From an uncultured bacterium (GTDB taxonomy: Bacteria; Cyanobacteriota; Vampirovibrionia; Gastranaerophilales; Gastranaerophilaceae), in the NCBI GenBank assembly GCA_900314375.1, contig OMVC01000102.1, forward strand, positions 1 through 14,313: a stretch of 14,313 bases of DNA, read 5' to 3'. Position 1 is the first letter of the stretch. Each line of letters begins with the position of its first letter. Shown here in pieces: positions 1 through 6,182 of the stretch. The notes beneath the pieces were generated by a model. It was not told where the DNA came from, searched no databases, and saw only the letters and a program-made list of their open reading frames with translations. A program made the position numbers and the translations under genes.

Positions 1-70
1 ATGCCTAAATCTACCATTATATCCAACATTGAAAAACACATATAGAAAATGGAAATTAGAGGTGTAGATG

Positions 71-199
71 ATTAGATGCGTAGAGGCGTAGTCTGCTTCG
101 TTTTTTATACTTCCCCTCCCTTGGGGGAGGGAGGAAAATCGGTTTGAGTTTGAAAAACGAAAACCTGATTTTACGTGAGAGAATTTTATCATAACAGAG
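71..199 (+). repeat. Dispersed intergenic repeat, module Y, copy 1
   Basis: This 129-bp stretch aligns without gaps to 13966-14094, with 117 of 129 bases identical by my hand alignment; the core 102-199 differs at only five positions. It contains a CCCTCCC/GGGAGGG hairpin with a TTGG loop (114-131). A second repeat module (X, see 13857-13948) flanks it: GAAAATGGAAATT-like sequence lies just before it (47-59), and 205-233 resembles 13850-13879 and runs up to the stop codon of the LdpA gene at 238. Nothing else is visible in 1-237: no convincing gene, and no terminator, because the hairpin lacks a following T-run in either direction. Module order and orientation are the same at both window ends. 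Confidence 0.85.
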
Positions 200-237
200 G
201 GTTTGAAGATTAGAGGGTTGGATTTATTCAATTAAAA

Positions 238-1185
238 TTATTTATTAATAACACTATTTACAAGGGGCTTAATTATTTCCAAAGCATCAATAGCAACTCG
301 CGGATTTTCCCAAAAATCAGGGCGTTCAACATATCTGCGCACAATTTTTCTTGCGTATGAACCGATTGCCACTCCGTTATAATTTATATCGCACATTTTT
401 GCAAGTTCGGTTGTTTTGCCGTTTGTTCCGCCCGAAAGCATTATATAAACAGGCAAATTTGCATTCTGTACTATTTCTGCCGTTGCGACAGCCTGCAAGG
501 TTGATTTATAATTATCATCCCCTCCGCTCATCGGAAAGCCGTCAGCCTGAACTATTGTAGAATAAGGTGTTCTGTTATCAATCATTTGGCGGATACGTTC
601 AACCAAATCTTCATCTCCCAATCGATTTCGGCAGGTGCATATACTCAACAATCCGTCAAAATTGTCGTTTATATAACGCCATTTTGTAAAAATTTCAGTT
701 TCATCCTGACCGATTACATGAAATTCCAGACAGTCAATTCCTTTTTCTATAATCGCAGGTAAAACTTCGTCTAATTTTTTTTCTTCAGGAACATAAGAAA
801 TCGCTGAACGCTGACAAACCTTCCAACATCTTCCGCATCCGATACATTTTGATTTTTTTACTTTTGCATAATGAATTGCACCTTGAGGACATACAGTTTC
901 ACACGAACCGCAATTAACACATTTGTTATAATCTATTACTGCTTTATTCAAATGAGGGTCACTTTTTATTCCGACACTCACACATAAATAAGCATCTTCA
1001 ACTCCTGCTTTATTTAAGACTTCTTTTGCCGCATCAACAACATCTACATTTGCCGATAAATCAAAAAACTTGCACCCCCCAACGGCATACAAATATATCA
1101 GGCGCCTAATTTCTTCAACATCTTCATTTCCCGCACCGCATACAAGTTTGAAACATTTTCCCGTTTCCAACAAATCTTTCAACAT
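238..1185 (-). CDS. ldpA: LdpA-like dicluster 4Fe-4S protein
   Basis: This 315-aa protein resembles LdpA, the cyanobacterial 'light-dependent period' protein, a cytoplasmic iron-sulfur redox sensor that feeds the circadian clock in Synechococcus. Visible features are an N-terminal alpha/beta region opening with FKLVCGAG (12-19), two consecutive CxxCxxCxxxC sets (C89/C92/C95/C99 and C114/C117/C120/C124) suited to two 4Fe-4S clusters, a QADGFPMSGG segment (213-222) and SGGTNGKT (251-258) in the C-terminal half. I match it to LdpA from memory of the N-terminal and C-terminal motifs. A generic 4Fe-4S protein of the same fold is the alternative. The start is supported by GGTGA seven bases upstream, inside the end of the preceding gene. 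It begins two bases after the stop of the beta-lactamase-like gene and is almost surely cotranscribed and possibly translationally coupled. If the organism lacks Kai clock proteins, its role must be redox sensing of another kind. Confidence 0.78.
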   Translation of the reverse strand: MLKDLLETGKCFKLVCGAGNEDVEEIRRLIYLYAVGGCKFFDLSANVDVVDAAKEVLNKAGVEDAYLCVSVGIKSDPHLNKAVIDYNKCVNCGSCETVCPQGAIHYAKVKKSKCIGCGRCWKVCQRSAISYVPEEKKLDEVLPAIIEKGIDCLEFHVIGQDETEIFTKWRYINDNFDGLLSICTCRNRLGDEDLVERIRQMIDNRTPYSTIVQADGFPMSGGDDNYKSTLQAVATAEIVQNANLPVYIMLSGGTNGKTTELAKMCDINYNGVAIGSYARKIVRRYVERPDFWENPRVAIDALEIIKPLVNSVINK

Positions 1186-1187
1186 AA

Positions 1188-2354
1188 CTATTTCACCATA
1201 TAATTATAAATTATTTCAGATGCTTTCACTATAAATTCTGCAGCTTTTGGATCGTTATGCGGACGATTTGCCATAATTACCGCAATATATTTTTTGCTGT
1301 TCGGTGTCGTTACAATACCTGCATCCCCAAGCATTGAACCGATATCACCCGTTTTGTGCAAAAATGTCGAGCCTGCACCCAAACCTGCCTGAATTAATCT
1401 GTCATTTTTTACATGACCCATATAGTCAAATATTTTCTTGCGAGAAAACTCCGATAAAAACTTCTCATTAGAATCAATATTATATAACATTTGTCCCATT
1501 TCGCGAGCCGTTGTATGATTGTTCCCTTTCAAATCAGGAAGCCAAGTTTTTACCTCGGTATTTTTTAACCCCCAATTTCTTATGGATTGATTGACATCTT
1601 CCATTGAGCCTAATTCCGTCATAAGCATATTTGTAGCTGAATTGTCAGAAATAGTTATCATTCTTTTTGCCAATTCATCAATCGTCCATATTGAATTTGC
1701 CGCTTTAAATTGTAAATTTCCCGAGCCTTCCGTTCTAAAATACTCTCTTAAAGGAATTGTATCTGTTAGTCTTATTTGTCCGAGTTCTATTGTTTTGAAT
1801 AAATCAATTAATACGGGTATCTTTATAATACTTGCAGTTGAATATATTTTATCTGCATTTATATCAATATAATTTTCTGTTTCATAATTCCAAACATATA
1901 TAGCAGGCTTAATTTCCGGATATAATTCCATAAGGTTTAACAATTCGGAATGCAATGACGGGGTATTTACATTTTCTTTTATTTTTACCATCTGCGCTTT
2001 CTTTTCAGGCGCTGAATATACAAAAGTCGGTTTATTTAAAACATTTGAATTTGCCAAATAACTTGCAGGGAAAGCAAGTTTTTCCATATCCGTTTTAACA
2101 TTCTTATAAGGTGTCGGGATAAAAATTTGTTTTGTTATATGCGTAAACCCAAACGGCATTATCACAAATAAGAAAAACATCAAAGCAAAAACCGAGATCA
2201 AAGATTTTACAGGGTTAAATTTTCTGTGAGGTTTCACTCTTTTGTGAGGTTTTACATAGTCAGTATTATTATAATTATGACTTTGTCGAAACTGTTCAAA
2301 TGCGTATAAATTATCATATCTTTGATAATCATAATTGCGCGCTAATTTCGGCAT
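1188..2354 (-). CDS. Membrane-anchored class A beta-lactamase-fold serine hydrolase lacking the Glu166 general base
   Basis: This 388-aa protein belongs to the penicillin-recognising serine hydrolase superfamily. A 50-residue Lys/Arg/His/Tyr-rich cytosolic head is followed by one membrane segment (about 51-70), so the catalytic domain should face outside. The domain shows S175-x-x-K178, S236-D237-N238 and K334-T335-G336, the three class A hallmarks in the right order. The residue 36 after the SDN serine, which is Glu166 in TEM numbering, is Leu272 (W271-L-P-D-L-K276), and the Asn170 position is Lys276. Without that general base, efficient beta-lactam hydrolysis is unlikely. A peptidoglycan peptidase or esterase role, or slow acylation only, is more plausible. 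GGAGGAG lies eight bases before the ATG, and a promoter lies in the 83-bp gap from the TPR gene. The LdpA gene follows two bases after its stop. Confidence 0.85.
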   Translation of the reverse strand: MPKLARNYDYQRYDNLYAFEQFRQSHNYNNTDYVKPHKRVKPHRKFNPVKSLISVFALMFFLFVIMPFGFTHITKQIFIPTPYKNVKTDMEKLAFPASYLANSNVLNKPTFVYSAPEKKAQMVKIKENVNTPSLHSELLNLMELYPEIKPAIYVWNYETENYIDINADKIYSTASIIKIPVLIDLFKTIELGQIRLTDTIPLREYFRTEGSGNLQFKAANSIWTIDELAKRMITISDNSATNMLMTELGSMEDVNQSIRNWGLKNTEVKTWLPDLKGNNHTTAREMGQMLYNIDSNEKFLSEFSRKKIFDYMGHVKNDRLIQAGLGAGSTFLHKTGDIGSMLGDAGIVTTPNSKKYIAVIMANRPHNDPKAAEFIVKASEIIYNYMVK

Positions 2355-2385
2355 TCAGTTTTTCTCCTCCACATATTACACTATT

Positions 2386-2414
2386 ATTGTAGTATTTTTT
2401 ATTTTTTTCGGCAA
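2386..2414 (-). promoter_or_regulatory. Probable sigma70-type promoter for the beta-lactamase-like/LdpA genes
   Basis: On the minus strand, TTGCCG (2414-2409), a 17-base spacer that is almost all A/T, and TACAAT (2391-2386) form a good vegetative promoter. The predicted start of transcription is near 2379, giving a leader of about 25 bases that contains the GGAGGAG ribosome site before the ATG at 2354. It sits in the 83-bp gap after the TPR gene, so the downstream pair can be expressed separately. Confidence 0.55.
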
Positions 2415-2437
2415 GTTTGTTACATTAAAATTTTATA

Positions 2438-3361
2438 TTATTTAATGCTATTCATTTCATGCTGAACTTGTTCAATAGAAACAGATAAACTGTTTGAATT
2501 TTTTAATGCAAGTGATACATTTTTTTCATAATTTTCTTTATCACCAAGGTTTAAAAATATTCGAGCCAAATAATAGTATAAATCACCATTATCACCACAA
2601 TTGTTGATAGCATTTTCTATAATACTCTTTGCTTCATCAAAATACCCTTTTTTCGCAGTAATCTTTGACAAAATTTTATAAGCTTCCATATCAGCCGGAT
2701 TTAGCGAAATAGTTTGTCTTAAATTCTCCAGAGCGCTTTCATCATCACCCTCTTCATAATCCAAAACCCCAAGATTGTAATACGCCCAGCTGTAATCGGG
2801 AGAAATGTCCAAAACTTTTTGAAATTCTAACCTTGCCCCAATTGAATCGCCAAGTTCTTTTAAAATATTACCGATATAAAAATGTGCATAAATATCTTCG
2901 TCATTTAGGTCTGTTGTCTTTTGGAATTGTTCGATTGCCGGCACCAATTCACCTTTCTTAAAATATGCTAATCCAAGATTGAAATATGCATTTGAATCGT
3001 TTTCGTCTGATTTAATAACTTTATCAAAACATTCAATTGCCAAATCATACTCTTTTAGTTCAATATAAACCAATCCTAGATTATATATTGCATCATAAGC
3101 TTCAGGTTCAAGTTCTATCGCTTTTTGATAAGCATCACGAGCCTGCGCAAAATGTTTCAGCTTTTCATATACAATTCCGAGATTATAAAAAACTCCGCTG
3201 TCTTCTTCAAAATTCTTGGAAAGATATAATAAATTCTTTAACGCTTCATCATTAAATCCGCAATCCACAAGCAACACAGCTAACTGTCTGCGCGCTTGCG
3301 AATTTTGCGAATCTTCTCTTAATAAATTTTGTAATTCTTCTATCTTATCAAGTTTTGACAT
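2438..3361 (-). CDS. TPR repeat protein, about eight repeats
   Basis: This 307-aa protein is built nearly entirely of tetratricopeptide repeats. Seven or so 34-residue units run from about residue 55 to 290, with recurrent signatures such as YNLGxVY, AxxxFxKxxxLxP and AYFNLGLAYFKKG, and one degenerate unit precedes them (about 8-50). There is no signal peptide, membrane segment or enzymatic domain, so it is probably a cytoplasmic scaffold or adaptor; the partner cannot be read from sequence. It starts 15 bases after the stop of the secreted 226-aa gene and lacks a strong Shine-Dalgarno site, which suggests cotranscription and perhaps coupling with that gene. The TPR assignment is firm, the function unknown. 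Confidence 0.9.
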   Translation of the reverse strand: MSKLDKIEELQNLLREDSQNSQARRQLAVLLVDCGFNDEALKNLLYLSKNFEEDSGVFYNLGIVYEKLKHFAQARDAYQKAIELEPEAYDAIYNLGLVYIELKEYDLAIECFDKVIKSDENDSNAYFNLGLAYFKKGELVPAIEQFQKTTDLNDEDIYAHFYIGNILKELGDSIGARLEFQKVLDISPDYSWAYYNLGVLDYEEGDDESALENLRQTISLNPADMEAYKILSKITAKKGYFDEAKSIIENAINNCGDNGDLYYYLARIFLNLGDKENYEKNVSLALKNSNSLSVSIEQVQHEMNSIK

Positions 3362-3376
3362 AAGTTTTCAAAAATA

Positions 3377-4057
3377 CTAATAAACAGGAACATCTATCGG
3401 TTCTGTTAAAACAACGTTTATAATATCGTCTTTATATAACTGAACATTTTTACCTTTTTTAATCATATCTGCAATACTACCGTACACAAAATATCCGGCA
3501 GTACCGAAAGCTCCGCCTGCTGCTGCTACAGGAACAACAACATACTTAAAGCCGTTATCCGTTACGCCTTCACCCCAAGCTACCGCATTTCTTGTAATAT
3601 CGGCAGATTTTGTACAAGTTTTTCTCCAAGCATCACGATATCCTTTTGTTGTAGTAATTCCACCATCATAAGTTGTATCACTTCTATCTGCAAGATTCAA
3701 TGATAACGGTACTTGTCTGCCGTTTGGTGTTACAACGTGGTCAAAATCCAAATATAAAATTGCACCTTTTGACATTCTTTTTGCCGGTTGAATACCTTTA
3801 ACGGAACCTCTGACTATTGAACCCATAGGAAGTATTACATCATCATTATCGTCGGCCTTTTGGTCAGTAATAAGCATTGCACTGAAATCGTTTCCTACCG
3901 TGTTGTAAGATGTGTCAATTGAATTCATAAGTTTTAATGATAAAACCGTACCCGCAGGAATACGTTTTGTTTTTGCATTTCCGCTAAACGGTGCAGATAT
4001 TGCCATTTGCACAGTAAAAACCAACGTAAATATTATTGCTAAAATTTTATTTTTCAT
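3377..4057 (-). CDS. Secreted protein with a TrbI/VirB10-like beta-domain
   Basis: This 226-aa protein starts with a typical Sec signal peptide (Lys residues, then a hydrophobic run about 5-20, cleavage probably after ISA near residue 22). The mature part has the pattern IPAGTVLSLKL, then NDFSAMLITD, ILPMGSIVRGSVKG and G-A-I-L-Y-L-D-F-D-H. This recalls the beta-barrel of TrbI/VirB10 proteins and related periplasmic proteins in which a 'safe pole' Gly/Pro-rich strand set recurs. A Gly/Ala-rich hydrophobic patch (about 174-200) could associate with membrane. No type IV secretion genes are nearby, so I do not infer conjugation. GGGAG seven bases before ATG fixes the start, and a promoter lies upstream at 4081-4109. 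The function is unknown; the family link is a pattern impression only. Confidence 0.7.
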   Translation of the reverse strand: MKNKILAIIFTLVFTVQMAISAPFSGNAKTKRIPAGTVLSLKLMNSIDTSYNTVGNDFSAMLITDQKADDNDDVILPMGSIVRGSVKGIQPAKRMSKGAILYLDFDHVVTPNGRQVPLSLNLADRSDTTYDGGITTTKGYRDAWRKTCTKSADITRNAVAWGEGVTDNGFKYVVVPVAAAGGAFGTAGYFVYGSIADMIKKGKNVQLYKDDIINVVLTEPIDVPVY

Positions 4058-4080
4058 AATTATTCTCCCTTATCAACCAT

Positions 4081-4109
4081 ATTCTAGCACAGGAAACTGT
4101 TTTTGTTAA
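4081..4109 (-). promoter_or_regulatory. Probable promoter for the 226-aa/TPR genes
   Basis: On the minus strand, TTAACA (4109-4104), a 17-base spacer and TAGAAT (4086-4081) form a good vegetative promoter directly after the tgt stop codon. The predicted transcript starts near 4074 and carries GGGAG in a 17-base leader before the ATG at 4057. Confidence 0.6.
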
Positions 4110-4111
4110 GA

Positions 4112-5230
4112 CTAAATAAGATTATTGTAGTGTTCGTTATAAAATTCTTCAAACCTGTCTTGTAAAATCGCTTCACGACAAAGATGCACAAAGTTCAGCA
4201 AAAACCTTATGTTATGAATTGATAAAAGCGTATTTGCGGTTGCTTCCTGACATTTCCAAAGATGTCTTATGTATGCTCTTGAATGGTGTTTACAAGCATA
4301 GCAATCACACCCTTCAACAAGCGGTTTAGAATCATCTTCATACTCTTTGCGTTTGATATTGCGTTTCCCTTCCCAAGTAAAAAATGAGCCATGACGCGCA
4401 TTACGGGTAGGCAATACGCAATCAAACATATCAACTCCCGCCTTTATGCCGTCTAACAAATCTTCAGGAGTCCCAACACCCATCAAATAGCGCGGTTTAT
4501 TTTCAGGCAATAAAGGTGCGGTAAATTCGGTGAAATATTTTTGCATCTCCTTTGGCTCTCCTACACTTACTCCGCCGATTGCATAACCGACAGCATCAAA
4601 TGTTGAAATAACCTTTGCGCTTTCACATCTTAAATCTTCAAAAAATGCGCCCTGAACAATAGGAAACAACGCCTGTTTAGGGTTTGTCTTTGCTTTAAAA
4701 CAACGTTCTAACCATCTGTGAGTTCTTTCCATTGCAGCTTTTGCAAAATCATAATCACAAGGATACGGCGCACATTGGTCAAATGCCATTATAATATCTG
4801 CCCCGATATTTTGTTGAATTTCCATCGAAATTTCGGGTGAAATATAATGTCTTTCACCATTTTTGGGGTCTTGAAACTCTACACCATCCTCTGTTATTTT
4901 ATTCAAATGCGCTAATGAAAAAACCTGAAATCCGCCAGAATCAGTCAATACCGGTTTATCCCAATTCATCCAGCCGTGTATTCCGCCAAAATCTCTTATT
5001 CTTTTATCACCCGCGCGCAAATACAAATGATACGAATTACCTAAAATTATTTGAGCTCCGGTATCTTTTATTTGATCACCCGTTAACGATTTTACGGCAG
5101 AATTTGTCCCGACAGGCATAAATATCGGAGTTTCTATTTTGCCGTGCGGAGTAGCCAAAACTCCTGCCCTTGCACGAGTTTTTGAATCTGTATGCACTAA
5201 TTCATAGCTAAAATAATCCTTTTCATTCAT
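4112..5230 (-). CDS. tgt: Queuine tRNA-ribosyltransferase (tRNA-guanine transglycosylase)
   Basis: This 372-aa enzyme swaps guanine-34 in the wobble position of tRNAs with GUN anticodons for preQ1, the queuosine precursor. It has full family length and landmarks: PIFMPVGT near the N-terminus, LTDSGGFQVFSL with the catalytic-site Asp, GGVSVGEP for base recognition, FDCVLPTRNARHG with the nucleophile Asp, and the C-terminal zinc site CDCYACKHHSRAYIRHL. The start MNEKDYFSYEL matches where other Tgt proteins begin. No Shine-Dalgarno site precedes it. Instead a TGTTATAAT extended -10 sits six bases before ATG, so the mRNA is probably leaderless. The upstream neighbour ends at 5255 and the next gene begins 54 bases downstream. 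Confidence 0.97.
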   Translation of the reverse strand: MNEKDYFSYELVHTDSKTRARAGVLATPHGKIETPIFMPVGTNSAVKSLTGDQIKDTGAQIILGNSYHLYLRAGDKRIRDFGGIHGWMNWDKPVLTDSGGFQVFSLAHLNKITEDGVEFQDPKNGERHYISPEISMEIQQNIGADIIMAFDQCAPYPCDYDFAKAAMERTHRWLERCFKAKTNPKQALFPIVQGAFFEDLRCESAKVISTFDAVGYAIGGVSVGEPKEMQKYFTEFTAPLLPENKPRYLMGVGTPEDLLDGIKAGVDMFDCVLPTRNARHGSFFTWEGKRNIKRKEYEDDSKPLVEGCDCYACKHHSRAYIRHLWKCQEATANTLLSIHNIRFLLNFVHLCREAILQDRFEEFYNEHYNNLI

Positions 5231-5236
5231 AGAAAA

Positions 5237-5245
5237 ATTATAACA
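5237..5245 (-). promoter_or_regulatory. Extended -10 promoter placing the tgt transcript start at its ATG
   Basis: The minus strand reads TGTTATAAT (5245-5237), a perfect TGn-TATAAT extended -10 element, followed by six bases and then the tgt ATG. Counting from the hexamer, +1 falls on the A of ATG at 5230. I see no convincing -35, which extended -10 promoters can do without, and no Shine-Dalgarno site. Confidence 0.55.
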
Positions 5246-5254
5246 TGAATATTT

Positions 5255-5737
5255 TTAACTGCGCCATCTGTCCGATATATAGCTTAAAATCGCGCCGCCG
5301 ATTTCTTCATTCGGGTCAAATGTTTGATTTGGATTATTCGGTTTTTGAGAATTCTGTATCAACATTCGCACTAAAGGACCAAAAGCATCAGGAACTTGTA
5401 TTTTGCGATAAATACCCGCTAGAAATGTTTGTATATTTGAAGAATTTGTATTATTAAAACGGGAAAAAACGGGATACAATTTGTCTATCCCTTTTGTGCC
5501 GTTTTCTATCATCCTATCCATTATGTATAGCGTTTCGGTTATTTGCGCTTCATTATTTGATGTTTGCAAAACATTTGTCAAATACGGTAATGCGTTTTCT
5601 TTTTGATTCACAAAATAATCAACCTCCTGCTGATTAAAAAGGCAATAATTTCTTTGACCGTTTGGCATCTGAACGGACATCCCGACAGGATGTGTGTTAT
5701 ATTGGTTTATATTGTAATTTTGTATTGGTTGAATCAT
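5255..5737 (-). CDS. Hypothetical protein with HEAT-like helical pairs
   Basis: This 160-aa protein has no family I recognise. It opens with MIQPIQNYN, a polar Asn/Gln-rich head of about 40 residues, followed by helical pairs (about 45-125: ALPYLTNVL, ITETLYIMDRMI, GIDKLYPVFSRF, NIQTFLAGIYRK, AFGPLVRMLI) that look like HEAT or armadillo-type repeats. The C-terminus is Asn/Pro-rich and ends ILSYISDRWRS. There is no signal peptide or membrane segment. I choose the ATG at 5737 over the in-frame GTG at 5758, because the GTG lies in a dispersed repeat shared with 13870-13900 and the ATG gives the more natural N-terminus; GGAAAGAG about eleven bases upstream is a modest ribosome site. The head resembles that of the 113-aa protein at 11440 (IQPIxxYN). 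Confidence 0.7.
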   Translation of the reverse strand: MIQPIQNYNINQYNTHPVGMSVQMPNGQRNYCLFNQQEVDYFVNQKENALPYLTNVLQTSNNEAQITETLYIMDRMIENGTKGIDKLYPVFSRFNNTNSSNIQTFLAGIYRKIQVPDAFGPLVRMLIQNSQKPNNPNQTFDPNEEIGGAILSYISDRWRS

Positions 5738-5795
5738 ATCTAATTTTTCTCTTTCCACTTTCCATTAAATAAAATACCAGACCTCCACAACTTCG

Positions 5796-5914
5796 TGTCA
5801 TTACGAACATTCGAAGAATGTGTAGTAATCTCATTGATACAATTGGACAAATTACTAGTTGACATATTATATTAATGGGATTGCCACGCTCACTAACGTG
5901 AGCTCGCAATGACA
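5796..5914. repeat. MITE-like element with two related hairpins
   Basis: This 119-bp element is bounded by 11-bp imperfect terminal inverted repeats (TGTCATTACGA at 5796-5806; TCGCAATGACA at 5904-5914). About 44 bp at each end are homologous in inverted orientation. Each end folds: left stem ATTAC/GTAAT plus ACATTC/GAATGT (5800-5829), right stem ATTGC/GCAAT plus GCTCAC/GTGAGC (5880-5910). The inner stems differ at most positions yet stay fully paired, so structure appears to be kept. It carries no gene and is most likely a non-autonomous mobile repeat. No clear target-site duplication is visible. Confidence 0.7.
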
Positions 5915-6031
5915 TGTCTGCCGCGTTTACCCCCGAGCAATGACATGATGTATTTTGCGCGACACTGTCAGCTACATTTACCCCCGAGCAATGACATGAT
6001 GCATTTTGCGCGACACTGTCAGCTACATTTA
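5906..6031. repeat. 51-bp tandem repeat, about 2.4 copies
   Basis: Two adjacent 51-bp units (5929-5979 and 5980-6030) differ at a single base (T5951 versus C6002). A third, shortened copy (5906-5928) keeps the two ends but lacks the middle, and it overlaps the right end of the MITE-like element. Each unit begins ACCCCCGAGCAATGACATGA and contains a small GACAcTGTC palindrome. The period is a multiple of three, so an open frame runs through it on the minus strand, but this looks incidental. Confidence 0.85.
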
Positions 6032-6182
6032 CCCCCTCCACTCACCGTTGTTGTAATACTCACTATCGTTCGTAAACAACAACTCCTCTCCCGATGGGCG
6101 AGGGGAAAAAACGAAACAATTTTCAATTACTAAACATTTAACCCTCCTTGAATAGGCGCCTATGCTTCTACGCCTCTGATTT
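6032..6182 (-). repeat. Inverted fragment of the window-end repeat modules
   Basis: The last part of the 445-bp gene-free stretch 5738-6182. Read on the minus strand, 6177-6161 (AGAGGCGTAGAAGCATA) matches 13969-13985 with one mismatch, and 6123-6112 (AAAATTGTTTCG) matches 13903-13914. A broken CCTCtCCC/GGGcGAGG hairpin (6085-6103) corresponds to the 13927-13948 hairpin. A 12-bp perfect palindrome, ATAGGCGCCTAT, lies at 6152-6163, just after the end of the 500-aa gene. I see no gene or T-tailed terminator here. Confidence 0.6.

Noticed and set aside
111..135. Intrinsic terminator for the LdpA gene at the CCCTCCC/GGGAGGG hairpin
   Set aside because: No T-run follows on the minus strand, it lies over 100 bases past the stop, and the identical hairpin occurs at 14009-14026 as part of the repeat.
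5738..5758. GTG start seven codons upstream for the 160-aa protein
   Set aside because: This segment is part of module X and would add a repeat-derived MEREKLD head.
5929..6030. CRISPR-like repeats
   Set aside because: The units are adjacent with no spacers between them, and no cas genes are nearby.
5697..6041. Minus-strand open frame with a 17-residue Cys-containing repeat (GVNVADSVAQN...)
   Set aside because: It is produced by the 51-bp tandem repeat having a period divisible by three, runs through the MITE-like element, and overlaps the 160-aa gene start. It has no ribosome site.
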